From Pirellulales bacterium (GTDB lineage: Bacteria > Planctomycetota > Planctomycetia > Pirellulales > Thermoguttaceae): a stretch of DNA of 59,438 bases. This document shows, piece after piece, positions 32,979-41,673 of the stretch. The stretch lies in contig JAFGDS010000141.1 in NCBI GenBank assembly GCA_016931995.1, positions 1 through 59,438 on the forward strand, read 5' to 3'. The notes under the pieces were generated by a model that saw nothing but the letters and a program-made list of their open reading frames with translations, ran no database searches and had not been told where the DNA came from. Within the stretch, counting starts at the first letter, position 1. Each line of letters starts with the position of its first letter. A program made the position numbers and the translations under genes.

Positions 32979-35342
32979 CTATAGAGACAGGTGGCCAAAG
33001 AGCGTCTCGTCTCCACGCAGAATGAAGAACTTGAGCGAATCGTCCTCGTCCAGCTCGGGTCGGCCGAGGATGTAACGGAGACTCTCCAGTGAAACGGTCT
33101 CCCACGCGCCCAAGCCCACCAACACGTCGCCGCGGCGGATTCCCTGCTTGGCCGCCGGGCTGTCGGGCCGGACGGAAGCGATGGCCAGGCCGCCGCGGTA
33201 GCGCGTCTTGAAGCGCTCGCGGAACTGCTCCGGCGAGATGTCCTCCAACTCCAATCCAAGACGATCCCGAATCGCCTCCGAGGATCCGTGGCGGTCCGAC
33301 GTGGCTCCGGGGCCGGAGTGCTCCGGCGAGCTGGGTCTGACCACGGGTGACGTGCCGCGCTCGCGCCCGACGGGCGCGGCGACCCGCGGCGCGGTGGCCG
33401 CGGGCCGGCCGTACATGGCGTCTAGCGACGTGCGAGGCTCGCGCGCGATGGGTTTTGCGTCCCGCGGCGAGTCGGAGATGATGACCCGATCGCCCGGTAG
33501 AAGCTCAATGTTCGCGGCCGTGGTCGCGTCGCGGGCGAGCGCCTCCAGGTCGACCGGCAGGACCACCTCGCGGCCCGGGGTGGGACGCAAGATCCAAATA
33601 TACTTGCCCGCGATGCTCTCGCGGTTTGACGCCTGGGCAATTGCGTCGAGCACGGTGTCGCTGCCCGTCCACGGCACGCGGATCACGTTGTCGCCCCGGC
33701 CGGCCGCCCCTTTCGAGAGGACGTAGTAGACCTTGCTGTTGAAGGCGGTTACCTCGACCGTGACCCGCGGGTCGTACAGCGTCGCGCCGAGGTGCTTTTC
33801 CAGGGTCTGGGCGGCTTCGGCAATCGTCTTGCCGGCCACGTGGACCACGCCGTATTGGCGGAGATTCACCGTCCCGTCCGGACCGACCAGGTAGTGGCCC
33901 GAGATTGGCGGGAATCGGGTGCTCCGGGCCAACTCGACCGATACACTGGGGTCGTCAAGCACGTCGCGGAACCTCTCGGTGACGGCTGCTTTGAATTCAT
34001 CGAGCGTCTTGCCCGCTACGTCTACCGTCCCGAAGCCGGGGCCAAAATCGAACGCTCCGTCGCGATCGACCAGATATTCCCGAGGCAATATGTTCGTCCC
34101 GGTTATGCGCAATGTCAGTATGTCAAAAGCAGACATCCGTTGCGGAAGCTTGGGCAGCAGATCCCGCAACTCGATCTGCAAAACGTCCGGCGGCTCGATC
34201 ACGTAGAGCGGCCGGTGACGCTCGGGCAGAGGCGTCGTCGCCGCCTCCTCGCCCGTGCTGGATTCGATTCCGACGGTCGGGCCAGCCACGGGATTCTCTG
34301 GAACAGGCTCGTCCGCCACAAGACGGACGCGAAAAACGCCCAGTGCAACCAGCATCACCGCAACGACGATAAGAACGGCTTTCTTCATGGTCGTATCCTC
34401 CAATGACGGGACCGTGAGAAGTTGACGCACGCGAACGGCCAAGGAGCTTCCTCCCGCCGTCGCCGCGCAAGGAAGGAAGGGCGCGCTCATCGCGCCGACG
34501 TCCACCAACGCCTTGGCATAGCCGATCCGCCCCGCCGGATCGCCCGCGGCCGCCTCGCGGTCACAAGCCCACTCGGCCAGTTCGACAAACCGCCGTGCCG
34601 CCCACCACGCCAGCGGGTTGAACCAGTGCGGCAGGGCCAATAGATGCGCCGTGAGGTTCTTCCACACGTCGCCGCGCCGAAAATGGGCCAACTCGTGGCG
34701 CAAGATCGCGGTGCGTTGGTCCGGCAGCAGGCGCGACCACAACCCCGCGGGCACAAGCAACCGATACCCCGCTGGTGTCAAGCAAAGCGCCGGTCCGATG
34801 CGGTTGCCGACCCGCAGCGGGATCGAACGCCTCACGCCCTGCCGGGTCAGAAGCTCCGTCCACTCGTCCCGCCATGCCAATTCGGCCGCGCGGCTGCCCG
34901 CGCACCGCGCCAAAAACCGCACGTACGCCGAAGCGCCAAGACCAAGCGCGATCGCCAGGCCGCCAAGCCAAACGCGCACGAGCCAGGTGGCCCAGCCGAC
35001 CGCCGGAGCGGCGACGGGATTTCCCTCGAGGGACTCCGCGTTTATCGAGGGCGCCGACTCGATCTCGGCAGCGAAGGCCGCGACCGGCAGTGGGTTGTCC
35101 TCGTCCGTTCGTTCGACGGACTCGACGACACTCGGCCGCAGCCATGCGGGACGCGCCACGGAGATCGGCAGATGAAACCAAGCCACGCCCTGGGCGAGCA
35201 CCAGCAGCCACGCAGCGCGTTGCGCCGCCAGCGACGCCGGCCGGAGCCGCCAAACCAACGCGCCCACCAACAACCCGGCCGTGCCCAGCGCCATCGTCGT
35301 GCGAAGCAACAGCAAGGCGATTTCCTCGGATGAAGGAATCAT
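32979..35342 (-). CDS. BlaR1-type M56 metalloprotease fused to polysaccharide-export (SLBB) and PDZ domains
   Basis: 787-aa membrane protein. Residues 1-150 hold three helices and about 165-285 the M56 protease domain, with zinc motif HELAH at 216-220 followed by FRRGD and a downstream Glu in WACDREAA. A fourth helix is at about 318-338. From about 370 to 600 it resembles Wza-type polysaccharide export proteins: LYVIEPPDVLQIELRD, YLVDRDGAFDFGPGFGTVDV, then GHYLVGPDGTVNLRQYGVVH, plus SLBB-like segments and LPGDRVIISD. After a Pro/Ser linker, a C-terminal PDZ domain (about 705-780: GLAIASVRPDSPAAKQGIRR). In BlaR1 the part after helix 4 is an extracellular penicillin sensor; here it is replaced. 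ATG 35342 overlaps the blaI-type stop by 4 nt. Confidence 0.88.
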   Translation of the reverse strand: MIPSSEEIALLLLRTTMALGTAGLLVGALVWRLRPASLAAQRAAWLLVLAQGVAWFHLPISVARPAWLRPSVVESVERTDEDNPLPVAAFAAEIESAPSINAESLEGNPVAAPAVGWATWLVRVWLGGLAIALGLGASAYVRFLARCAGSRAAELAWRDEWTELLTRQGVRRSIPLRVGNRIGPALCLTPAGYRLLVPAGLWSRLLPDQRTAILRHELAHFRRGDVWKNLTAHLLALPHWFNPLAWWAARRFVELAEWACDREAAAGDPAGRIGYAKALVDVGAMSAPFLPCAATAGGSSLAVRVRQLLTVPSLEDTTMKKAVLIVVAVMLVALGVFRVRLVADEPVPENPVAGPTVGIESSTGEEAATTPLPERHRPLYVIEPPDVLQIELRDLLPKLPQRMSAFDILTLRITGTNILPREYLVDRDGAFDFGPGFGTVDVAGKTLDEFKAAVTERFRDVLDDPSVSVELARSTRFPPISGHYLVGPDGTVNLRQYGVVHVAGKTIAEAAQTLEKHLGATLYDPRVTVEVTAFNSKVYYVLSKGAAGRGDNVIRVPWTGSDTVLDAIAQASNRESIAGKYIWILRPTPGREVVLPVDLEALARDATTAANIELLPGDRVIISDSPRDAKPIAREPRTSLDAMYGRPAATAPRVAAPVGRERGTSPVVRPSSPEHSGPGATSDRHGSSEAIRDRLGLELEDISPEQFRERFKTRYRGGLAIASVRPDSPAAKQGIRRGDVLVGLGAWETVSLESLRYILGRPELDEDDSLKFFILRGDETLFGHLSL

Positions 35343-35731
35343 TCGTGGGCCTCCGCTTCAGCTTGGACAATCAGGCGTTTCAACTCCGCCAGCTCCTCGG
35401 GCGAGAGCCGGTGGTCCGTCAGGAAGTGGGCGACCAGGGGGACCAGCCGCCCCTGCGTCACCCGGTCCAACAGGGTCTCCAAATCGCGCACGCCCACCTC
35501 GGCCGGATTCAACACGGCTTCGTAGCGGGCCGGCCGCTCGTCGCTGCGCCGGACGACGTCCTTCTTCGCCAAGCGATTCAGCCGCGTCTGCATGGTGGTG
35601 TAACCCACCGGCTCGCCGAAGTCGTCAAACGCCTCGTGCGCCTCGCGCAACGTTAGCGGACCCCGCTGCCAGAGCATGGCCAGGATGTCCAACTCGCCCC
35701 GCGAAAGCCGTCGCCCGCTCGACGTGCTCAT
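35339..35731 (-). CDS. BlaI/MecI/CopY-family transcriptional repressor
   Basis: 130-aa winged-helix repressor. The N-terminal DNA-binding part is typical (RRLSRGELDILAMLWQRGPL, VGYTTMQTRLNRLAKKDVV with RRSDERPARYEA), followed by a dimerisation helix region (FLTDHRLSPEELAELKRLIV). In the family, an M56 protease cleaves or inactivates the repressor after a signal. Here the stop overlaps the start of the M56 fusion gene by 4 nt, so the two are co-expressed partners. Start ATG 35731 is preferred over an upstream frame running through the operator. Two symmetrical sites upstream suggest autoregulation. Confidence 0.9.
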   Translation of the reverse strand: MSTSSGRRLSRGELDILAMLWQRGPLTLREAHEAFDDFGEPVGYTTMQTRLNRLAKKDVVRRSDERPARYEAVLNPAEVGVRDLETLLDRVTQGRLVPLVAHFLTDHRLSPEELAELKRLIVQAEAEAHE

Positions 35732-35744
35732 GGCAGATTTCCTT

Positions 35745-35785
35745 ATGACTGGAGTAATAAGAGCAGATTGTATGACTTTTGTCAT
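35745..35785. promoter_or_regulatory. Two ATGAC-N4-GTCAT dyads, candidate BlaI operators
   Basis: Site 1 at 35772-35785 is ATGAC-TTTT-GTCAT, a perfect palindrome. Site 2 at 35745-35758 is ATGAC-TGGA-GTAAT, with one mismatch. They share the same half-sites and spacing and lie 14 and 41 nt before the repressor start, 27 nt apart, in an AT-richer stretch. Confidence 0.55.
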
Positions 35786-36125
35786 GCGACGCAAGGGCGG
35801 TATTTCGACAATGCCCCCGCACCCTGGTGCGGGAGCGGTTGGGAAATGGCGTCATGCTGAGCGCAGCGAAGCATCTCAACTCGTTTGGGAACAACGAGTT
35901 CCTTCGCTTCGCCCAGGATGACGCGACGTCTCGGATCACGTTTTTCGTTCAGGCTCTAAGTCTCTGCCATAAAAAGACTTCCGCATCCACTTTCCCCGCT
36001 GGTCCCCGTTGCCGCCCAAAGGGGAAAAGGATATATTGGGCGCTTCCCGTGGGCGAGTCCTAGGCCGCTGGGCGCGTGGGTCCACGGCGCGCGGCTCGCC
36101 GGCATGATTGTGGAAAGGACCTCCC
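35786..36125. other. Divergent region between blaI-type gene and gyrA
   Basis: No gene. It holds an inverted CATGCTGAGCGCAGCGAAGC repeat pair at 35851-35922 and an AT-richer stretch near 35930-36040 in which a gyrA promoter may lie; no strong consensus was found. Confidence 0.5.
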
Positions 36126-38891
36126 TTGTCGACCGACTCAAATATCCCCCTGGATCCGCCGGACGATGTTCCCCCGGAGGAAGTGCCCGCCGACGGCGGC
36201 AATGGGCAGGGGCGGCTCCTGACCTTGCCCATCGAGGAGGAGCTCAAGGACAGCTACCTCACCTACGCGATGAGCGTCATCGTCAGCCGCGCGCTACCCG
36301 ACGTGCGCGACGGCCTCAAGCCCTCGCAGCGGCGGATCCTCGTCGCCATGAACGACCTGAACCTCACGCCGGGCGCGGGCCGCGTGAAGTGCGCCAAGAT
36401 CTCCGGCGACACCAGCGGAAACTACCACCCGCACGGCGAAAGCGTCATCTATCCCACCCTCGTCCGCATGGCCCAGGAATGGAACATGCGCTACGTGCTG
36501 GTGGACAAGCAGGGCAACTTCGGCTCGATCGCCGGCCTGCCGCCCGCAGCCATGCGATACACCGAGGCGCGGATGTCGCCCACCGCCGCGCTGCTGCTCG
36601 AGGACCTCAAGCTCGACACCGTCGATTTCCTGCCCACCTACGACGAGCGACGCACCGAGCCGAGCGTCCTGCCGGCAAAGTTCCCGAACCTGCTGGTCAA
36701 CGGCGCCAACGGCATCGCCGTGGGCATGGCCACGTCCGTCCCGCCCCACAACCTGGGCGAGATCTGCGATTCGGTCGTCAAAATCATCGACGACCCGGAC
36801 GTCTCCATCGACGAACTCTTGGAGATCTGCCCGGGGCCCGATTTCCCCACGGGCGGCGTCGTCTGCGGGCGAAACGGCATCCGCCGCGGCTACCACACCG
36901 GCCGCAGCACGATCGTCGTCCGTGCCCGCGCGCACATCGAGGAAGGCCACAAAGGCCGCCCGCGGATCGTCGTCACCGAGATCCCCTTCCAGCAAGCCCG
37001 CGATAGAATCGAGGAACGGATTGCCGCGATGGTCACCGAGGGCAAGATCCCCGGCATCTCCGGCATCCGCAACGAGAGCGACCTGAAAGAACCGGTGCGG
37101 CTCATCCTGGAACTGAAGCGCGACGCCGACCCCGACGTCGTCCTGAACCAGCTCTACCAGTTCACGCCCCTGCAGGACAGCTTCTCGCTGATTTTCCTGG
37201 CCCTGGTGGACGGCAAGCCCCGCGTGCTCTCGTTCAAGGAGCTTCTGGAGGAGTTCCTGCGCCACCGCGTGATCGTGATCCGCCGGCGGACGCAGTTCCT
37301 CCTCTCCCGGGCGCGGCAGCGCAAGCACACGGTCGAGGGCCTGCTTCTGGCCCACGCGAACATCGACGAGGTGATCCGCGTCATCCGGGCGTCGAAAACC
37401 CAAGCCGAGGCCAAGGAGCGGCTCGTCCAGATCGAATGCCCCGGCGCCATGCTCCGCCGGGCGCTGGGCGACGCGGGCTTTGCCGTCTTCCAGGAGGACC
37501 GCGGCGTATCCGAAAACTACACGCTCACGCCCGTCCAGGCCGATGCCATTCTCCGCATGACCCTGGGCCAGTTGGTCAACCTCGAACAGGAGAAGCTCGG
37601 CGAGGAGCACCGCGAGCTGTTGGGCCAAATCACCGAATTCGTCCGCATTCTGTCCGACCGGCAGAACATCTTGGACATCGTCCGCGAGGACATGCGCGAG
37701 CTGAAGCGGAAGTACGGCGATGCCCGGCGGACCGAGATCAGCGGCGAGGAGATCGGCGACCTGGACATGGACGACCTCATCACCGAGGAGACCATGGTCG
37801 TCTCGATCAGCAGCAACGGCTACATCAAACGCACCCCGGCCAGCGCCTACCGCGCCCAGCGCCGCGGCGGCAAGGGCCTCAAGGGCGCGAAGACCGAGGA
37901 GGAGGACCCCATCCAGCACCTCTTCGTCGCCAGCACGCACGCCTATCTGATGTTCTTCACCAGCCTGGGCAGGGTGTATTGGCAGAAGGTGTACAGTCTG
38001 CCCCAGTTGGCCCGGGACGCCCGCGGCCGCGCGATCGTCAATCTGCTGAACCTGGCCGAAGGCGAGCAGATCACCGACTGCCGCGCGGTGAAGGATTTCG
38101 ACCTGCCGGACCATTTCCTGGTCATGGCCACGCGCAAGGGCCTGGTGAAGAAAACCGCCCTGGACGCCTATCGCCGCCCGATGAGCCGGGGGATCATCGC
38201 CATCAAAATCCGCGAGGACGACGAGCTGGTCGACGTGAGCATCACGAAGCCCGGCGACGAAATCGTCCTCTCCACCAAAAACGGCATGGCCATCCGGTTC
38301 CCGGAGTCCAACGTGCGTTCGATGGGCCGCAACGCCAGCGGCGTGAAGGGCATCAAGCTCATCGGCGACGACGAAGTGGTCGGCATGGCCGTGGCCGATC
38401 CCGACGCCTCGCTCCTGACCGTCTGCGCCCACGGCTACGGCAAACGAACGCCCTTCGGCCCCAACCAGGAGCAAGAGCCCGGCGATGGCCTCGACGACGC
38501 CGATGTCGAAACCGCCGCCGACGCGGAAACCGGCGTCGAATCCGAACCGGCCGACGAGCCCACCGAGGAGGACGAGGGCCTGTCCTCCCAGCATTGCTAC
38601 CGGACGCAGCGCCGCGGCGGCAAGGGCCTGCGCGACATCAAAACCACCCAGCGCAACGGCCCGGTCATCGGCTGCGTCGGCGTGACCGACCAGGACGAAC
38701 TGCTGATGATCTCCGCCCGGGGCAAGCTCCAACGCATCGCCGCCGCCGAAGTGAGCACCATCGGCCGCAACACCCAGGGCGTGCGGATCATGAACCTCGA
38801 CGAGGACGACACCCTCGTGGCCCTCAAACGCGTGCCCCGGGAAGATGACGAGGAAGGGCCGGCAAACGGAAATGGCCATGAAGCCGAGTAG
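36126..38891 (+). CDS. gyrA: DNA gyrase subunit A (GyrA)
   Basis: Breakage-rejoining subunit of type IIA topoisomerase, about 921 aa. N-terminal winged-helix core with [35 protein letters not shown] and catalytic Tyr in [11 protein letters not shown]; a coiled coil to about residue 500; then a beta-pinwheel domain. A GyrA-box QRRGGKG occurs twice, in [20 protein letters not shown] and [20 protein letters not shown], supporting gyrase (DNA-wrapping) rather than ParC. An acidic insert of about 40 residues ([20 protein letters not shown]) lies just before the second box. Start chosen as TTG 36126, after AAAGGA; a TTG at 36108 is also in frame. The 861-aa antisense frame is a GC-codon shadow. gyrB is not adjacent. 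Confidence 0.95.
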   Translation: MSTDSNIPLDPPDDVPPEEVPADGGNGQGRLLTLPIEEELKDSYLTYAMSVIVSRALPDVRDGLKPSQRRILVAMNDLNLTPGAGRVKCAKISGDTSGNYHPHGESVIYPTLVRMAQEWNMRYVLVDKQGNFGSIAGLPPAAMRYTEARMSPTAALLLEDLKLDTVDFLPTYDERRTEPSVLPAKFPNLLVNGANGIAVGMATSVPPHNLGEICDSVVKIIDDPDVSIDELLEICPGPDFPTGGVVCGRNGIRRGYHTGRSTIVVRARAHIEEGHKGRPRIVVTEIPFQQARDRIEERIAAMVTEGKIPGISGIRNESDLKEPVRLILELKRDADPDVVLNQLYQFTPLQDSFSLIFLALVDGKPRVLSFKELLEEFLRHRVIVIRRRTQFLLSRARQRKHTVEGLLLAHANIDEVIRVIRASKTQAEAKERLVQIECPGAMLRRALGDAGFAVFQEDRGVSENYTLTPVQADAILRMTLGQLVNLEQEKLGEEHRELLGQITEFVRILSDRQNILDIVREDMRELKRKYGDARRTEISGEEIGDLDMDDLITEETMVVSISSNGYIKRTPASAYRAQRRGGKGLKGAKTEEEDPIQHLFVASTHAYLMFFTSLGRVYWQKVYSLPQLARDARGRAIVNLLNLAEGEQITDCRAVKDFDLPDHFLVMATRKGLVKKTALDAYRRPMSRGIIAIKIREDDELVDVSITKPGDEIVLSTKNGMAIRFPESNVRSMGRNASGVKGIKLIGDDEVVGMAVADPDASLLTVCAHGYGKRTPFGPNQEQEPGDGLDDADVETAADAETGVESEPADEPTEEDEGLSSQHCYRTQRRGGKGLRDIKTTQRNGPVIGCVGVTDQDELLMISARGKLQRIAAAEVSTIGRNTQGVRIMNLDEDDTLVALKRVPREDDEEGPANGNGHEAE

Positions 38892-39265
38892 GATTCAGCC
38901 CTGATATCTCGGGGATTTTGGGGAACCACGAAAGACACGAAATACGCGAAAGGGATGACGAAACTCGTCAGGCTGGGCGAAATGGAGCATCCCAATCATA
39001 CAGCGTTAACGAGATCCTTCGCTCCGCTCAGGATGACACGATTTGGGATGATACGATGAACCGATCGTTGCCGGCGATCAGGTCCGGGTGGGAGATGTCG
39101 CGTTAAAGAATCCTTTATTTGCTGGCAGGCCATTAAAATTTTTGGCCATTTTCTTTAATTGCACCCGTATCGGGGGATTGCACGCTCACTCCTTCAGGCA
39201 CGACACCCTTCGGACACTCGTGACCATTAGAGCGCATCACGGATAAACGTAGCGTCTTGCGTGCC
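38892..39265. other. Intergenic region after gyrA
   Basis: No gene. It contains a CCACGAAAGACACGAAATAC repeat (38922-38951), one arm of the CATCCTGAGCG family (39011-39037) and an AT-rich hairpin at 39128-39156 listed separately. Confidence 0.55.
39128..39156 (+). terminator. AT-rich terminator-like hairpin
   Basis: GGCCA (39128-39132) pairs with TGGCC (39143-39147) around TTAAAATTTT and is followed by ATTTTCTTT. Outer AAAGAA/TTCTTT can extend the fold. It is about 240 nt after gyrA; it may end that transcript or be part of the next gene's promoter. Confidence 0.4.
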
Positions 39266-40225
39266 ATGCCCTCCCGCGCCCTGATTACCGGCGTCTCCGG
39301 CTTCGTCGGCGGGTTTCTGGCCGAGCATCTGTTGGCTTGTGGTGACAGCGTATTGGGCGCGTCGCCCGACGGAGCGTGGCTGCCGGAAAGCGATCCTGAG
39401 ATCCGGGACTCCATTCCGCTTGTCGGCTGGGACCTGGGCCGCGACGAACGGCCCGACGGCGAAGCGCTCACGCGGATCGAGCGATTCGCCCCCGAGGCGA
39501 TCTACCACCTGGCCGCCCTGAGCGTGCCCGACGAGTGCGGCCGCGACGAGCCGACGCCCCGGGCGTGGGCCGTCAACGTCGAGGGCACGCGCCGCGTGGT
39601 CGAGCTGGCCGCCGCGCTGCCTTCGCGACCTCGGGTAATTGCGATTGGCAGCAGCCACGTCTACGCGCCGGTCGATCCCAAGTCGCCCACCGTAAACGAG
39701 GACGCTCCGCTGGGCCCCGCGCGCGGCTATGGCCAGACGAAACTCGCCGCCGAACGGCTCGCGTTGGAATTGGGCCACCGGCGCGGCGTGCAGGTCGTCG
39801 TCGCCCGGGCGTTTCCCCACACAGGCCCCCGGCAAAACCCGCCGATGATGCTGCCCCAATGGGCCCGGCAGTTCGCCTTGGAGACAGAGACACCCGTGGA
39901 AGTGCATACCCGCGACGCCTGGATCGACCTAAGCGACGTCCGCGACGTGGTTCGGGCGTACCGGCTGCTGACCTCAATCGGCCACCCTGGTACGGTCTAC
40001 AACGTCGGCTCGGGCCGCAATCGTCGCTCGGGCGACGTGCTCGACGCGCTCCGCGCCTTGGCCGGCCCGAATCGCCCCGTCGTCGAACTCCGCCCAGGCC
40101 GCAAACAAGACCCCATCGCCGATATCACGCGCCTTTCGGTCCAGACCGGCTGGACGCCCAAGATCCCCTTGGATCAGACGGTCGCCGACACCTGGGCCTT
40201 CTGGCGCGACTGGCCGGACGATTGA
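39266..40225 (+). CDS. NAD(P)-dependent epimerase/dehydratase, GDP-6-deoxy-mannose reductase-like
   Basis: 319-aa extended SDR enzyme acting on nucleotide sugars. Rossmann motif GVSGFVGGFLAEHL at the N-terminus, AIYHLAALSVPDE, NVEGTRRVVELA, the active-site SSHVYAP and YGQTK (YxxxK), then ARAFPHTGPRQ. The pattern resembles GDP-4-dehydro-6-deoxy-mannose reductases, which make GDP-rhamnose; substrate is not proven. ATG 39266 is used; a TTG three codons upstream is also open. No other sugar-nucleotide gene is adjacent. Confidence 0.88.
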   Translation: MPSRALITGVSGFVGGFLAEHLLACGDSVLGASPDGAWLPESDPEIRDSIPLVGWDLGRDERPDGEALTRIERFAPEAIYHLAALSVPDECGRDEPTPRAWAVNVEGTRRVVELAAALPSRPRVIAIGSSHVYAPVDPKSPTVNEDAPLGPARGYGQTKLAAERLALELGHRRGVQVVVARAFPHTGPRQNPPMMLPQWARQFALETETPVEVHTRDAWIDLSDVRDVVRAYRLLTSIGHPGTVYNVGSGRNRRSGDVLDALRALAGPNRPVVELRPGRKQDPIADITRLSVQTGWTPKIPLDQTVADTWAFWRDWPDD

Positions 40226-40275
40226 CGCTGCCAGTTGAACCGACTACATTGCGCGGGTGCATGCGGGGGCCGAGG

Positions 40276-40347
40276 TGCCATGGCCATGCTCGCGTGGCCA
40301 TGCGGCGGAATCCCGCGCCAACATGCCCACGAGAGCGTGGGCATGGC
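40276..40347. repeat. CCATGCYCACGMKMGCGTGG palindrome pair
   Basis: GCCATGCTCGCGTGGCCATG and GCCCACGAGAGCGTGGGCAT are two palindromes of the same general design as those at 26121-26192. Confidence 0.7.
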
Positions 40348-40396
40348 GCCCGTGCTCTCCCCACAACGTTCGCCACTTGAAGAAAGGAATCTCGCC

Positions 40397-41479
40397 ATGT
40401 TCGTCGTGTCCGACTATCCGCTGGCCGTGGTCCTTTGCGTGGTGACGATGCTCTGCTGGGGTTCCTGGGCGAACACCCAAAAGGCGGCGGGCAAGGGCTG
40501 GCGGTTCGAGTTGTTCTACTGGGATTACGTCTTCGGCGTGGTCATCCTGGCCACCATCTCCGCCTTCACGCTCGGCAGCCACGGCTCCACCGGACGCAGC
40601 TTCCTGGCCGACGCCAAGCTGGCCCATTTCGAGATGATCCTCTCGGCCCTGGCCGGCGGCGTGGTGTTCAACCTGGCCAACATCCTCCTCGTGGCCGCCA
40701 TCTCGATCGCCGGCATGTCCGTGGCCTTTCCGGTGGGCATCGGGCTGGCCCTCATCGTCGGCGTGGGTGTGAATTACGACTGGCAGGACCCGGACCCGGC
40801 CGGCAACCTCGCCCTGCTCGTGACCGGCGTCGTGCTCGTGACCGGGGCGATTGTCTGCAACGCCGTGGCGTATCGACGGCTTCCCGGCCAGGACCGGGGC
40901 CTGAGCACCAAGGGGCTCGTGCTGTCGGTCTGCTGCGGCGTTTTGATGGGCTTTTTCTACCTTCTGGTCGCCCGGACCCTGTTCAACGATCCCCTGCGGC
41001 CCCAGGACGGCTTCCTGAGCCCTTACACGGCCGTGTATTTCTTCGCGCTGGGCATCCTCGCCAGCAACCTGATCTTCAACCGGGTCATCATGGCCAAGCC
41101 CTTTGTCGGCGAGCCGGTGACGTGGAACGACTACCGCAAGGGGACCGTCTGGCAACACGTTCTGGGCGTGCTGGGCGGCGTCATCTGGTGCGTCGGCATG
41201 ACGCTCAACATCGTCGCTTCAACGGAGGCAACCCCGGCCATTTCCTACGGACTGGGCCAAGGCGCGACGATGGTCGCCGCCATCTGGGGCGTGTTCGTCT
41301 GGCGCGAATTCCGCGACGCCCCCCGCGGCACCAACCGCCTCCTGGGCCTCATGTTCCTTCTGTACCTTGCCGGTCTGGGCCTCATCATCGCCGCCCGAAT
41401 ACCCGAGGCCAAAAAGCCGCCCCAACCCGCGGCGGAATTGACCGCGACGCCGCCAGCGACTCCATGGTATCATGGATGA
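40397..41479 (+). CDS. DMT-superfamily transporter (GRP/ureide-permease-like)
   Basis: 360-aa membrane protein with about ten helices. The N-terminal CWGSWANTQKAAGKGWRFEL followed by FYWDYVFG, and NLANILLVAAISIAGMSVAF, are typical of GRP sugar-uptake and plant ureide permease-type members of the drug/metabolite transporter superfamily. The substrate is likely a small polar solute (sugar, purine or allantoin-like) but cannot be assigned. ATG 40397 follows AGAAAGGAAT; the upstream frame to 40235 is repeat sequence. It may be co-transcribed with the reductase 170 bp upstream. Confidence 0.85.
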   Translation: MFVVSDYPLAVVLCVVTMLCWGSWANTQKAAGKGWRFELFYWDYVFGVVILATISAFTLGSHGSTGRSFLADAKLAHFEMILSALAGGVVFNLANILLVAAISIAGMSVAFPVGIGLALIVGVGVNYDWQDPDPAGNLALLVTGVVLVTGAIVCNAVAYRRLPGQDRGLSTKGLVLSVCCGVLMGFFYLLVARTLFNDPLRPQDGFLSPYTAVYFFALGILASNLIFNRVIMAKPFVGEPVTWNDYRKGTVWQHVLGVLGGVIWCVGMTLNIVASTEATPAISYGLGQGATMVAAIWGVFVWREFRDAPRGTNRLLGLMFLLYLAGLGLIIAARIPEAKKPPQPAAELTATPPATPWYHG

Positions 41480-41487
41480 ACCCGCGC

Positions 41488-41640
41488 GGGTGCCACTGGC
41501 TCCGCCAGTGCCGCGACTTCCGCGTGTGCCACTGGCAACGCCAGTGTCGCGATAGGATTTGTGGGAGGCGACTCCCGTCGCCGACCGAGAGTGGATGCAC
41601 GGAATTGTCGGCGACGGGAGTCGCCTCCTACAGATAGCCC
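41488..41640. repeat. Two repeat families in tandem after the transporter gene
   Basis: GTGCCACTGGCTCCGCCAGT and a related copy (41488-41545) are followed by an inverted GGCGACTCCCGTCGCCGA pair (41561-41640). Confidence 0.82.
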
Positions 41641-41673
41641 CCATCCAGATTCGGAACGGAGTGGAAGGCAACC

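Noticed and set aside
32780-33025. 81-codon plus frame with an EEEEEF stretch
   Set aside because: No start signal or family features, and it overlaps the 3' end of the M56 fusion gene on the opposite strand.
36294-38879. 861-codon open frame antisense to gyrA, and similar long frames antisense to nuoL/nuoM (10475-12847, 11008-13305)
   Set aside because: High-GC codon bias keeps the antisense frames open; they lack family motifs and the sense genes are unmistakable.
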